A model generated the notes under the pieces. It had not been told where the DNA came from. It did not search any database and saw nothing but the letters and a program-made list of their open reading frames with translations. This document shows, in pieces, positions 55,949 to 64,000 of a stretch of DNA of 64,000 bases; the first letter of the stretch is position 1, and every line of letters begins with the position of its first letter. This DNA is from Alphaproteobacteria bacterium (GTDB lineage: Bacteria > Pseudomonadota > Alphaproteobacteria > Rhizobiales > Rhizobiaceae). Both the position numbers and the translations under genes were made by a program. The DNA lies in contig BOKV01000020.1 in the NCBI GenBank assembly GCA_016861165.1, positions 1 through 64,000 on the forward strand, written 5' to 3'.

Positions 55949-56419
55949 TCAGTTGCGACTTGCGTAGATGTTGCCATCCGTGACCGTGCAGTTGACGCGC
56001 GTCGCCTTGGGGGTGTCTCTCTTTGTGCGGTCGTCAAATGTAATCCGATAGCTAAATTGACATTTATTCCCCGCAGCTTTGTAGGCGTAGGTGATCGTCA
56101 TACCTTTTTCGCCCTTGTACACGAACGTCAGTGTGTCGCCGCTGACAAAGAACGCGGCACCTTCCTTGCTGAATCGACCAACGGTGTACCTATCGCCTCG
56201 CGCACCGGTCCGAGCATAGTCAAAAACGACCTTCCCATCGCTCTGGACATACATATCTCCGCTTACCTTTTCCGGCCGGAGAAGCCGACACCGACTGCCT
56301 TGGCAGAGAAGACTCTGTATAGTTCCCCTCACGGTCAGTGATTTCCCGGCGACGTCGGCCGATGCGGGCACCGGCGCGATCAACATCACGGTGGCAACAG
56401 TCAGGCGCGCAACATTCAT
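55949..56419 (-). CDS. Secreted hypothetical protein, low-GC
   Basis: 156 residues with a Sec signal (MNVARLTVATVMLIAPVPASA). The mature part has four Cys (CQGSRCRLL, KCQF, VNCTV), suggesting two disulfides, and several short beta strands (KVVFDYARTG, DTLTFVYKGEKGMTITYAYK). A strong ribosome site (GGAGGAAAAGG) precedes the ATG. The gene is clearly AT-richer than its neighbours. No family recognised. Confidence 0.65.
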   Translation of the reverse strand: MNVARLTVATVMLIAPVPASADVAGKSLTVRGTIQSLLCQGSRCRLLRPEKVSGDMYVQSDGKVVFDYARTGARGDRYTVGRFSKEGAAFFVSGDTLTFVYKGEKGMTITYAYKAAGNKCQFSYRITFDDRTKRDTPKATRVNCTVTDGNIYASRN

Positions 56420-56564
56420 CCTTTTCCTCCGGAGTTTCCTGGAGGGTGCGTAGCACACCTACCGAGGCGGTGAGTGTGACGTTGCGCACAAAACCAACCG
56501 CAGGTCTTGGTCGATCGCCAGCCGGGAACGTGTCCCCTACCTCTTCCTGGGTCGGGAATCACGC

Positions 56565-57716
56565 TCAACCGATGCATGCCTCGAACAGCGCCCGCGTGTT
56601 TTCTGGGGTGAGCTTCACCGGGTTGCCGCCGGCGGTCGGGTCTTGGAGCGCCATGGCCACCATCTCGTCGATGCGGTCGCGGCCGACGCCCATCGCCGAG
56701 AGCTTGGCGGGAACGCCGAGCTCGGCGCGCAGCCGCACAACGAAATCGAGGAAGCCGTCGAAACCACCGGCAATACCCAGATAGGCCGCCGCCGCGGCGA
56801 TCCTGCCCGCGATCGCCGGCCGGTTGAACTTCAGCACCATCGGCATGACGACGCCGTTGGTCATGCCGTGATGGGTGTTGTAGAGGGCGCCGACCGGATG
56901 CGACAGCGAATGGATGGCGCCAAGCCCCTTCTGGAAGGCGACGGCACCCATCGCCGCCGCGCTCATCATGTGGGCGCGGGCTTCCAGGTCGGCCCCGTCG
57001 GCGGCGACGCGCGGCAGGTTCTCCTTGACGAGGCGCATGCCTTCCAGCGCGATGCCGGCGCTCATCGGATGGTAGAACGGCGCGCAATAGGCTTCCAGGC
57101 AGTGGGCGAGCGCGTCCATGCCGGTGCCGACGGTGATCGCCTTCGGCATGCCGACGGTGAGCTCGGGATCGCAGATGGTCACCGCCGGCAGCATCTTCGG
57201 GTGGAAGATGATCTTCTTGACATGCGTGGCCGAGTTGGTGACCACGCCTGCCCGGCCGACCTCCGATCCCGTCCCGGCGGTGGTCGGCACCGCGACGACG
57301 GGCGCGATTGCCGATGCGTCGGCCCGCGTCCACCAGTCGCCGATATCCTCGAAATCCCAGACCGGCCGGCTCTGGCCGGCCATGAAGGCGACGAGCTTGC
57401 CGAGATCGAGGCCGGAGCCGCCCCCGAAGGCGACGACGCCATCATGCCCGCCAGCCCTGAAGGCGGCGACACCGGCTGCAAGGTTGCCGTCGTTCGGGTT
57501 GGGGTCGACCTCGGCGAACAGCGCCCGGCCGAGACCGGCCGCCTCGAGCAGGTCGAGCGCGCGCGCGGTGATCGGCAGGCTCGCCAGCCCGCGGTCGGTG
57601 ACGAGGAGGGGGCGCGAGATGCCGGCGGCCCGGCAGGCGTCGGCCAGTTCGGCGATGCGGCCGGCGCCGAAGCGGATCGATGTCGGATAGGACCAGTTGG
57701 CGGTGGGCACGGTCAT
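56565..57716 (-). CDS. Iron-containing alcohol dehydrogenase
   Basis: A 383-residue group III alcohol dehydrogenase. NAD-binding GGGSGLDLGKLVAFM is near 97-111 and VPTTAGTGSEVGRAGVVT follows. Metal ligands are in GMDALAHCLEAY (Asp, His), SLSHPVGALY and NTHHG (His). The start overlaps the aldehyde dehydrogenase stop by 4 bases. Together they would oxidise an alcohol to an acid through the aldehyde. Confidence 0.9.
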   Translation of the reverse strand: MTVPTANWSYPTSIRFGAGRIAELADACRAAGISRPLLVTDRGLASLPITARALDLLEAAGLGRALFAEVDPNPNDGNLAAGVAAFRAGGHDGVVAFGGGSGLDLGKLVAFMAGQSRPVWDFEDIGDWWTRADASAIAPVVAVPTTAGTGSEVGRAGVVTNSATHVKKIIFHPKMLPAVTICDPELTVGMPKAITVGTGMDALAHCLEAYCAPFYHPMSAGIALEGMRLVKENLPRVAADGADLEARAHMMSAAAMGAVAFQKGLGAIHSLSHPVGALYNTHHGMTNGVVMPMVLKFNRPAIAGRIAAAAAYLGIAGGFDGFLDFVVRLRAELGVPAKLSAMGVGRDRIDEMVAMALQDPTAGGNPVKLTPENTRALFEACIG

Positions 57717-59107
57717 GCGGGTTGCTTTCTCAGGTGGAAGGATTTCGGGCGGGTGAGGTTGTGGAAGCCGATCACCGACAGCGAGCCGCCGCGGCCGGTG
57801 TTCTTGCAGCCGGTCCAGCACAGCGCCGGGTCGAGATAGTCGGCCCGGTTCATGAACACGGTGCCGGTCTCGATTTTTTCGCCGAGCCGCATGGCGCGCT
57901 CGGTGTCGTTCGTCCACAGCGAGGCGGTCAGGCCGTACTCGCAGTCGTTCATCAGCGCCAGCGCTTCCTCGTCGTCGTGCACCGGCATGATGCCGACGAC
58001 CGGGCCGAAACTCTCCTCGCGCATCACCCGCATCTGGTGGTTCACGTCGACGAGGAGCTGCGGCATCAGATAGGCGCCGCCATCGTCCTGCGGAAAGCGC
58101 TTGGGATCGATGAGCGCGCGTGCGCCGTCGCGCACCGCCTCGGCCGTCTGCGCGCGCACCGTGTCGGCGAAGCGGCGGCTCGCCATCGGGCCGAGCGTGG
58201 TCGCCTCGTCGAGCGGATTGCCCAGCGCGAGCCTGTTGACCCATTCGACCGATTTCTCGACGAAGGCGTCGTAGAGCCGCTCGGCGACATAGATGCGCTC
58301 GATGCCGCAACAGCACTGGCCGGCATTGTACATGGCGCCGTCCATCAGCACGTCGACGGCCCAGTCGAGGTCGGCGTCGTCCATGACATAGCCGGGGTCC
58401 TTGCCGCCCAGTTCGAGGCCAAGCCCGGTGAAGGTGCCGGCCGCGGCCCGTTCGATCGACCGGCCGCCCCCGACCGAGCCGGTGAAATTGATAAAGTCGA
58501 AGGCGCCCTGCCCGATCAGCCGCTCGGTGGTTGCGTGGTCGAGAAAGACGTTGGCAAAAACGTCACCCGGCACGCCGGCCTGCGTGAAGGCACGCACGAT
58601 GCGCTCGCCGACCAGCAGCGTCTGCGCGGCGTGCTTGAGGATGACGGCGTTGCCGGCGATCAGCGCCGGCACGATCGTGTTGATCGCTGTCAGATAGGGG
58701 TAGTTCCATGGCGCGATGACGAAGACGACGCCGTGCGGCTCGCGGGCGATGAAGCGGCGAAAGCGGTCCGAATCCTCCACCGCCAGCGGCGCAAGCGCGG
58801 CGGCCGCGATCTCGGCCATGTAGGCGGTGCGCTCGTTGACGCCGCCATATTCGCCGCCATAGCGCACCGGCCGGCCCATCATCCAGGCAAGTTCCGGCAC
58901 GACTTCCGCCTTCATCTCGTTGAGACTGGCGATACCGGCCTGGACGAGACCGATGCGCTCGCCGAGCGGTCGGGCGGCCCACTCCTTCTGCGCCGCGCGG
59001 GCCTTGTCGACGATTTCCGCGGCGGCCGCGGCGGCCAGCACCGGCCGCTCGGCATAGACCGAGCCGTCGACCGGAGAAATGCATTTGAGGGTGGTCGTCA
59101 TATTCAT
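57713..59107 (-). CDS. Aldehyde dehydrogenase (NAD-dependent)
   Basis: A 464-residue ALDH: oxyanion Asn in VIAPWNYPYLTAINT, Glu in LGLELGGKDPGYVMDD, catalytic Cys in NAGQCCCGIERIYV (three Cys in a row), and ESFGPVVGIMPVHDDEEALA. It would oxidise an aldehyde from the upstream alcohol step. Its ATG shares a base with the stop of the DUF1697 gene (TGATG). A role in oxidising phosphonoacetaldehyde (PhnY) is possible but not indicated by position. Confidence 0.92.
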   Translation of the reverse strand: MNMTTTLKCISPVDGSVYAERPVLAAAAAAEIVDKARAAQKEWAARPLGERIGLVQAGIASLNEMKAEVVPELAWMMGRPVRYGGEYGGVNERTAYMAEIAAAALAPLAVEDSDRFRRFIAREPHGVVFVIAPWNYPYLTAINTIVPALIAGNAVILKHAAQTLLVGERIVRAFTQAGVPGDVFANVFLDHATTERLIGQGAFDFINFTGSVGGGRSIERAAAGTFTGLGLELGGKDPGYVMDDADLDWAVDVLMDGAMYNAGQCCCGIERIYVAERLYDAFVEKSVEWVNRLALGNPLDEATTLGPMASRRFADTVRAQTAEAVRDGARALIDPKRFPQDDGGAYLMPQLLVDVNHQMRVMREESFGPVVGIMPVHDDEEALALMNDCEYGLTASLWTNDTERAMRLGEKIETGTVFMNRADYLDPALCWTGCKNTGRGGSLSVIGFHNLTRPKSFHLRKQPA

Positions 59108-59682
59108 CACCTCGACGGGTTGGCGCCGGGCAATAGCGCGGCGATCTTTTCCATGGTGTTCCAGTTGCGCGTGGTGACGATGCCGCCGAGCGCGCGCTCG
59201 ATGAAGGCCATCATCTGCGGCGTGCCGACGGCGCGGTTGTCGCGGATGACGAACAGGTTCCCCTTGAGCCGGCCGACGATGCGGAAGTCGCTGCCCGCTG
59301 GCGGCTCAGGCAACTCCTTGGGCAGGCGGCCATCGCGCGTCAATGTGACGAAGCGGTGGTATTTGGCCGCATCAACATCGGCGAAGGGAGTAGCCGCGAA
59401 CATGTCGGCGATCTGCGTCGAAGAGCGCATGACGACGGCAATCGCATAGCCGAAATGGCGCTCCAGCAGCGTCTCCACCGCATCGGCGGTCGGCGCCGCG
59501 TGGTCGGCGCCGGCGCCGAAGACGACGTTGCCGGTCGCCAGCACCGGGATCACCGGGTCATAGCCGGCCGCCCCGAAGCAGGCGCGCAGTTCCGCCCCCG
59601 GCGCCTTCCTCGCCGGCCCGATCCCGCGCAGGAACGCGACGTGGAGGGTGGGCAAGGCACGTACCGCTTCAGTTCGGCTCAC
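59107..59682 (-). CDS. DUF1697 family protein
   Basis: About 191 residues. The DUF1697 pattern is seen in LHVAFLRGIGPARKAPGAEL, LATGNVVFGAGAD, ETLLERHFGYAIAVVMRS and a conserved C-terminus TTRNWNTMEKIAALL. The GTG at 59682 overlaps the small upstream gene's stop; a TTG at 59655 would begin just before the conserved part. Function unknown. Confidence 0.7.
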   Translation of the reverse strand: MSRTEAVRALPTLHVAFLRGIGPARKAPGAELRACFGAAGYDPVIPVLATGNVVFGAGADHAAPTADAVETLLERHFGYAIAVVMRSSTQIADMFAATPFADVDAAKYHRFVTLTRDGRLPKELPEPPAGSDFRIVGRLKGNLFVIRDNRAVGTPQMMAFIERALGGIVTTRNWNTMEKIAALLPGANPSR

Positions 59683-59878
59683 CGGCGTTGTACTTTTTGA
59701 CCGCGGCGGCAAAGAGAACGCCAAGTTCACTGTCGGGGCCAAATTTGTCGTCGATATAGGTCTCCCAATCCGGCCACACCGGTTCTGTGAGGTCGACGCC
59801 CTTGGGGATCGAAAGAGTCCCCTTCATGCATCCGAAGATCGACCGCCGCGTCACCGACTTGGATTTGCTGGTCTTCAT
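59669..59878 (-). CDS. Small protein, antitoxin-tail-like
   Basis: A 69-residue protein with a basic N-terminus (MKTSKSKSVTRRSIFG), then FGCMKGTLSIPKGVDLTEP. That segment is like the toxin-binding tail of Phd/YefM-type antitoxins (FGxxKG...DFDEP), followed by WPDWETYIDDKFG. No DNA-binding head or toxin gene is present, so it may be an orphan or a fragment. It is embedded in the ligase-to-DUF1697 segment. Confidence 0.5.
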   Translation of the reverse strand: MKTSKSKSVTRRSIFGCMKGTLSIPKGVDLTEPVWPDWETYIDDKFGPDSELGVLFAAAVKKYNAGEPN

Positions 59879-59892
59879 TGGCGTCGACCCCG

Positions 59893-61263
59893 TCAGTACC
59901 TTTCAAATCCCCGGTGCAATTCCCAATCGGTGACGCGGCGGTCGTATTCGAACTGCTCCCACTCGGCGGTGTGGCGGTAGTGGTCGATCACCTCGGCGCC
60001 GAAGGCGGCCTTGAGCATCTTCGATTTGGCCAGCGCTTCCGTCGCCGCCCTGAGCGTCTTCGGGATTTCGGGCAGCCTGGCGCCGTGATAGGCGTCGCCC
60101 TCGAACGGGTCCGCCAGTTCCAGCTTCTCGTCGATTCCGGCGAGCCCGGCCGCGATCAGCGCGGCGAAGGCGAGATAGGGGTTGAGGTCGGCGCCGCCGA
60201 TGCGGCACTCGATGCGAATGCCCTTCGTGCCCTCCCCGCACAGGCGCAAGCCGGCGGTACGGTTGTCGCGGCTCCAGATGATGCGCGTCGGCGCGAAGGT
60301 GCCGACCTGGAAGCGCTTGTAGGAATTGACATAGGGCGCCAGGAACCAGGTGATGTCGCGGGCATATTTGAGCTGCCCGGCCACCCAGGCGCGCATCAGC
60401 GGCGACATGGTGAACCGCGCGCTCTTGTCGAAGAAGAGCGGCGTCCTGGCGTCGGCCGACCACAGCGAGTTGTGGATGTGGCTGGAACTGCCGGCGAGGC
60501 CGTAATTGTACTTGGCCATGAAGGTGATGGCCTTGCCGTGCGCGTCGGCGATCTCCTTGCAGCCGTTCTTCAGGATGGCGTGGCGGTCGGCCATCTCCAG
60601 CGCCTCGGCATAGCGCACGTTGATCTCCTCCTGGCCGGGTCCCCATTCGCCCTTGGAATTCTCCACGGGAATGCCGGCGCCCTGTAGCCCGTTGCGGATG
60701 GCGCGCATCACGCCTTCCTCGCGGGTGGTGAGCTGGATGACGTAGTCCTCGATATAGGGCGTCGAGGCCGACAGTCCCTGCCAGCGCTTGGCGCGCGCCG
60801 AGGCGTAGGTCTCGTCGAACAGATAGAACTCCAGTTCGGAGGCGAAATAGGCCATCCAGCCGCGCTCGCCCAGGCGGGCGACCTGTCGCTTGAGGATTGC
60901 CCGCGGCGAATGCGGCAGGTCGGCGTGGTCATGATGGTCGAGGACATCGCAGAGCACCAGCGCCGTCTTTTCGAGCCACGGCACGTGGCGCAGCGTCGAC
61001 AGGTCGGGCTTCATGACGAAGTCGCCATAGCCCTTCGACCAGCTTGCCGCCTTGTAGCCCGGCACCGGTTCCATATCGATGTCGTTGGCGAGCAGGTAGT
61101 TGCAGCCATGCGTCTCGTCATGCGCCGACTCGATGAAGAAGCTGGCGATGAAGCGCTTGCCGATGAGGCGGCCCTGCATGTCGACGGCGCAGGCGAGCAC
61201 CGTGTCGATGGCGCCGTCGGCGGCCGCCTTCTTGAGTTGTTCGAGAGTGAGATTGCCGGGCAT
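59893..61263 (-). CDS. Glutamine synthetase-like gamma-glutamyl ligase
   Basis: A 456-residue GS-fold enzyme of the PuuA/IpuC type. It shows the metal-site Glu in FASELEFYLFD, GEWGPGQEEINVRYAEALE, KAITFMAKYNYGLAGSSSHI, the ATP-site Arg region TRIIWSRDNRTAGLRL and RIECRIGGADLNPYLAFA. Such enzymes attach glutamate to amines at the cost of ATP. With the alcohol and aldehyde dehydrogenases it suggests gamma-glutamyl protection of an amino alcohol. True nitrogen-assimilating glutamine synthetase is unlikely. Confidence 0.85.
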   Translation of the reverse strand: MPGNLTLEQLKKAAADGAIDTVLACAVDMQGRLIGKRFIASFFIESAHDETHGCNYLLANDIDMEPVPGYKAASWSKGYGDFVMKPDLSTLRHVPWLEKTALVLCDVLDHHDHADLPHSPRAILKRQVARLGERGWMAYFASELEFYLFDETYASARAKRWQGLSASTPYIEDYVIQLTTREEGVMRAIRNGLQGAGIPVENSKGEWGPGQEEINVRYAEALEMADRHAILKNGCKEIADAHGKAITFMAKYNYGLAGSSSHIHNSLWSADARTPLFFDKSARFTMSPLMRAWVAGQLKYARDITWFLAPYVNSYKRFQVGTFAPTRIIWSRDNRTAGLRLCGEGTKGIRIECRIGGADLNPYLAFAALIAAGLAGIDEKLELADPFEGDAYHGARLPEIPKTLRAATEALAKSKMLKAAFGAEVIDHYRHTAEWEQFEYDRRVTDWELHRGFERY

Positions 61264-61343
61264 GGACGTCCGTTCGCGAATGGAGCCGGGGGGCGGGGAA
61301 GCGCTCCGGGTGCCCCCGGAGCGCCGTGTCGGTGTCGGACGGT

Positions 61344-62387
61344 TCAGGTGTAGCGGTAGGGCCTGCCCGACTTCACCATCGTCTCGTTGTATTTCTTGAT
61401 GATCTCGACGACCTTGGCCTTGGTCGGGCTTTCGGCGGCGATCTCGTCCCAGAACTTCTGCGCTTCCGCCTCGACCTGCCCCCATTCCTCGTCGGAGATG
61501 TTGGTGAGCTTCAGCTCGGTGCCCTCGACGCGCAGCCGCGCCTCGCCCGCCCAGTACCAGTGCTGGCGGTAGTAGTGGGAGGAATCGAAGCACATTTGCA
61601 ACATGGTCTTCAGGTGCGCCGGCAGCTCGTTCCAGCGGTCCATATTGGCGAAGAAGTGGCCGATCCAGGCGCCCGAGATGTTGTTGGTCAGGAAGTAGTC
61701 GGTGACCTTGGCCCAGCCGACCGTGTAGTCCTCGGTGATGCCGGACCAGGCGATGCCGTCGAGTTCGCCGGTCTGCAGCGCGACCTCGACGTCCTCCCAC
61801 GGCAGCGTCACCGGCACCACGCCGAAGCGCGACAGGAAGCGGCCGGCGGTCGGGAAGGTGAAGACACGCAGGCCCTGCAGGTCGGCGAGCTTGGTGACCG
61901 GCTTCTTGGTGGCGAAGTTGCACGGATCCCAGGAGCCGGCCGAGATGTGCTGGACGCCGACCTTGGCGTATTCCTCCTTCCAGATGGCGTCGAGCCCGTA
62001 GTGGTGGAACAGCGCCGGCACATCCAGCGAATAGCGCAGCGCGAACGGGAAGTAGCCGCCGAACACGGTCACCTCGGTCGGCGAGGCCATCGAGTCGTCA
62101 TCCGACTGCACGGCGTCGATGGTGCCCTTCTGCATGGCGCGGAACAGTTCGCCGGTCGGCACCAGCTGATCGGAATAGAACAGCTCGATCTGCATCTGGC
62201 CCTGCGCGATCTCGTTGAAGGCGTCAATCGCCGGCTTGATGACATGTTCGCCGAGCGCCGGCCCGGCATAGGTCTGCAGGCGCCACTTGATCGGCGCCTG
62301 GGCGCGCACAACGGCGGGCGCGGCGAGTGTCGCGGCAGCGGCGGCGGCGCCACCGGTCAGCATCTTGCGTCGGGTTGTCAGGGTCAT
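61344..62387 (-). CDS. TRAP transporter periplasmic binding protein (DctP type)
   Basis: A 347-residue precursor with a Tat-like signal (TTRRKMLTGGAAAAAATLAA, then AQA). The mature part begins IKWRLQTYAGPALGEHVIKP and has QGLRVFTFPTAGRFLSRFG with the conserved Arg that contacts substrate carboxylates, then LDGIAWSG. GAAGGAGAAC precedes the ATG. The DctQ, DctM, DctP order points to one operon feeding the downstream ligase and dehydrogenases. Confidence 0.9.
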   Translation of the reverse strand: MTLTTRRKMLTGGAAAAAATLAAPAVVRAQAPIKWRLQTYAGPALGEHVIKPAIDAFNEIAQGQMQIELFYSDQLVPTGELFRAMQKGTIDAVQSDDDSMASPTEVTVFGGYFPFALRYSLDVPALFHHYGLDAIWKEEYAKVGVQHISAGSWDPCNFATKKPVTKLADLQGLRVFTFPTAGRFLSRFGVVPVTLPWEDVEVALQTGELDGIAWSGITEDYTVGWAKVTDYFLTNNISGAWIGHFFANMDRWNELPAHLKTMLQMCFDSSHYYRQHWYWAGEARLRVEGTELKLTNISDEEWGQVEAEAQKFWDEIAAESPTKAKVVEIIKKYNETMVKSGRPYRYT

Positions 62388-62425
62388 GCCGTTCTCCTTC
62401 TCTGGTTTGAGGCGCCTGTTGGCAC

Positions 62426-63754
62426 TTATTGCTTCAGGTAGACGTGATTGGGCAACCACAGCGCGATCTGCGGAAACGCCATCACGGTGGCCAGCGCCAG
62501 GATCATGACGCCGACGAACGGGATGATCGAACGGTAGATGTCGATGATGGTCACCTCCTTCGGTGCCATCGCCCGCATCAGGAACAGGTTGTAGCCGAAG
62601 GGCGGGGTCATGTAGGCGATCTGGCAGGTGATGGTGTAGAGGATGCCGTACCAGATCAGGTCAAAGCCGAGCGCCCGCACCAGCGGGACATAGAGCGGCG
62701 CCACGATGACCAGCATGGCGGTGTCGTCGAGAAAGGTGCCCATCAGCAGGTAGGAAAGCTGCATCAGGATGATGATCTGCCAGGGCGACAGGCCAAGACG
62801 CTCGACGAAGAAGCCCTCGATCGCCTTGACCGCGCCAAGCCCGTCGAACACCGCGCCGAAGGCGAGCGCGGCCAGGATGATCCACATGAACATGCACGAA
62901 ACCGCAAGCGTCTCGCGGGTGCACACCTCGAACACGCGGCGGGTGAAGCGCCCCTTGATGACGGCGGCGGCGACGGCGGCGAGCGCGCCGATGACCGAGC
63001 TCTCGACCAGGCTGGTGTAGCCGTTGACGAACGGCACCATCATGACGAGGAAGATCATCAGTGGCAGGAAGCCGGCGCGCAGCAGCTTGATCTTCTCGGC
63101 GCGGCTGATCTCGGCGCGCTCCTCAACCGGCAGCACCGGCCCGAGCGAGGGGTTCCACCAGCAGCGCAGCGCTATGTAGACGATGAACATCGCCGCCATC
63201 ATCAGCCCGGGGAAGACGCCGGCCAACCACAACTGCCCAACCGGCTGGCGGGCGATCATCGCATAGAGCACCAGCACCACCGAGGGCGGGATCAGGATGC
63301 CGAGCGAGGAGCCGGCCTGGATCACGCCGGTCACCATCTGCTTGGAATAGTTGCGCTTCAGCAACTCCGGCAGCGCGATCGTGGCGCCGATCGCCATGCC
63401 GGCGACCGACAGGCCGTTCATCGCCGAGATGACGACCATCAGGAAGATCGTGCCGATGGCGAGGCCGCCCGGCACCGGCCCGAACCAGACATGGAACATC
63501 CGGTAGAGGTCGTCGGCAAGCCGGCTCTCCGACAGCACATAGCCCATGAAGATGAACATCGGCAGGGTGAGCAGCGGGTACCATTTCATCAGCTTCATCG
63601 CCGCCGCGAAGCCGAGGTCGGAGCCGCCGACGCCCCACAGCGCCACCGAAGCGAGCACGGCGACGAAGCCGATGGCACCGAACACGCGCTGGCCGGTGAT
63701 CATCATCAGCATCATCGTGCTGAACATGAGGACGGCGATCAGCTCGTAGGACAT
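62426..63754 (-). CDS. TRAP transporter large permease (DctM type)
   Basis: A 442-residue protein with about 12 hydrophobic segments. Family motifs are PLLTLPMFIFMGYVLSESRL, AGSSLGILIPPSVVLVLYAM and MTPPFGYNLFLM. Its ATG shares one base with the DctQ stop (TGATG). It forms the Na-dependent channel of the TRAP transporter with DctQ. Confidence 0.93.
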   Translation of the reverse strand: MSYELIAVLMFSTMMLMMITGQRVFGAIGFVAVLASVALWGVGGSDLGFAAAMKLMKWYPLLTLPMFIFMGYVLSESRLADDLYRMFHVWFGPVPGGLAIGTIFLMVVISAMNGLSVAGMAIGATIALPELLKRNYSKQMVTGVIQAGSSLGILIPPSVVLVLYAMIARQPVGQLWLAGVFPGLMMAAMFIVYIALRCWWNPSLGPVLPVEERAEISRAEKIKLLRAGFLPLMIFLVMMVPFVNGYTSLVESSVIGALAAVAAAVIKGRFTRRVFEVCTRETLAVSCMFMWIILAALAFGAVFDGLGAVKAIEGFFVERLGLSPWQIIILMQLSYLLMGTFLDDTAMLVIVAPLYVPLVRALGFDLIWYGILYTITCQIAYMTPPFGYNLFLMRAMAPKEVTIIDIYRSIIPFVGVMILALATVMAFPQIALWLPNHVYLKQ

Positions 63755-64000
63755 CAGAGGTCCGCCCCGCGCACTTTCGCCAGGTCCTTGAAGAAGATGG
63801 AGACCGCCTGCAGCAGCATCATCAGGATGCCGACGCACATGATGATCTTGATCGGCGCAATATAGGGCCGCCAGGCGGTGGCGCTTCGCTCGGAATACTC
63901 GATCGAGTAGACGGTGCTTTCGACGGCGCCGAACAAGAGGACGCCGAGATAAAACAGCAGTGCGAACACCGAGAAGGCGTCAACCCACGCGCGGGTGCGG
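63754..64000 (-). CDS. TRAP transporter small permease (DctQ type), 5' end beyond window
   Basis: The C-terminal 81 residues of a DctQ protein: VFALLFYLGVLLFGAVESTV is a membrane segment, YSERSATAWRPYIAPIKII matches the family's WxPxxxP pattern, and IMCVGILMMLLQAVSIFFKD is the last segment. The frame stays open to the window edge. Confidence 0.85.
   Translation of the reverse strand, partial: RTRAWVDAFSVFALLFYLGVLLFGAVESTVYSIEYSERSATAWRPYIAPIKIIMCVGILMMLLQAVSIFFKDLAKVRGADL

Overview
The window is GC-rich bacterial chromosome. Gene content and order suggest an alphaproteobacterium, probably Acetobacterales/Rhodospirillales. The pointers are the run aminotransferase-hom-glpX-recJ, a class I PHA synthase, form II-type molybdenum hydroxylases, TRAP and Opp transporters, and short high-GC REP-like repeats. 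The taxonomic placement is inference only.

Layout. (1) 0.1-4.0 kb: a Tat-exported ABM-domain protein and a minus-strand SsuABC/TauABC-like importer whose last gene is a type II haloacid dehalogenase. (2) 4.1-7.3 kb, plus strand: a purine phosphoribosyltransferase, then acyl-CoA dehydrogenase, MaoC hydratase and a CitE/HpcH-type CoA-ester lyase. Two ~95-bp REP-like elements lie here in inverted orientation. (3) 7.3-10.2 kb: mobile debris, with a serine-recombinase tail, a left-truncated IS3-family element and an IS5-family element with an altered transposase. (4) 10.2-19.9 kb: a 9.6-kb integrated element bounded by a 48-bp duplication of the 3' end of tRNA-Glu(TTC). It carries a tyrosine integrase, an AlpA-like regulator, a prim-pol/ATPase replication protein, a TerS-like protein, an HK97-type major capsid protein and a toxin-antitoxin pair. 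No portal, large terminase, protease or tail genes were seen. It resembles a minimal capsid-encoding phage satellite and is the most interesting object in the window. (5) 19.8-36.9 kb: housekeeping genes (recJ, glpX, hom, an aminotransferase, an OmpA-like lipoprotein, phaC, an amidohydrolase, gamma-carbonic anhydrase, ilvD, a cold-shock protein, exoD). A decaying TetR/MFS locus is embedded here. (6) 36.9-38.2 kb: no intact gene. (7) 38.2-42.0 kb: a coxS-coxL-coxM type molybdenum hydroxylase. (8) 42.1-48.5 kb: a complete Opp/Dpp-type importer. (9) 48.8-55.9 kb: a catabolic unit for 2-aminoethylphosphonate and its hydroxylated form (phnW, phnX, pbfA), flanked by an EamA permease, a Na/Pi transporter with a PhoU domain and a divergent LysR regulator. 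(10) 56.5-64 kb: iron alcohol dehydrogenase, aldehyde dehydrogenase, glutamine-synthetase-like ligase and a TRAP transporter, which together look like a gamma-glutamylation route for an imported amine or amino alcohol.

How the parts may work together. The phn genes would convert AEP or hydroxy-AEP to phosphonoacetaldehyde, then acetaldehyde plus phosphate, with alanine as the transamination product. The neighbouring Pi transporter and EamA permease could move phosphate and an amino acid. A 15-base motif is shared by the upstream regions of phnW, the Opp binding-protein gene and lysR, which suggests one LysR regulator controls all three. By eye, DNA from about 44 kb onward has lower GC and different codon choice than the first half, so the phosphonate/TRAP region may be an acquired catabolic island. 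This was not computed.
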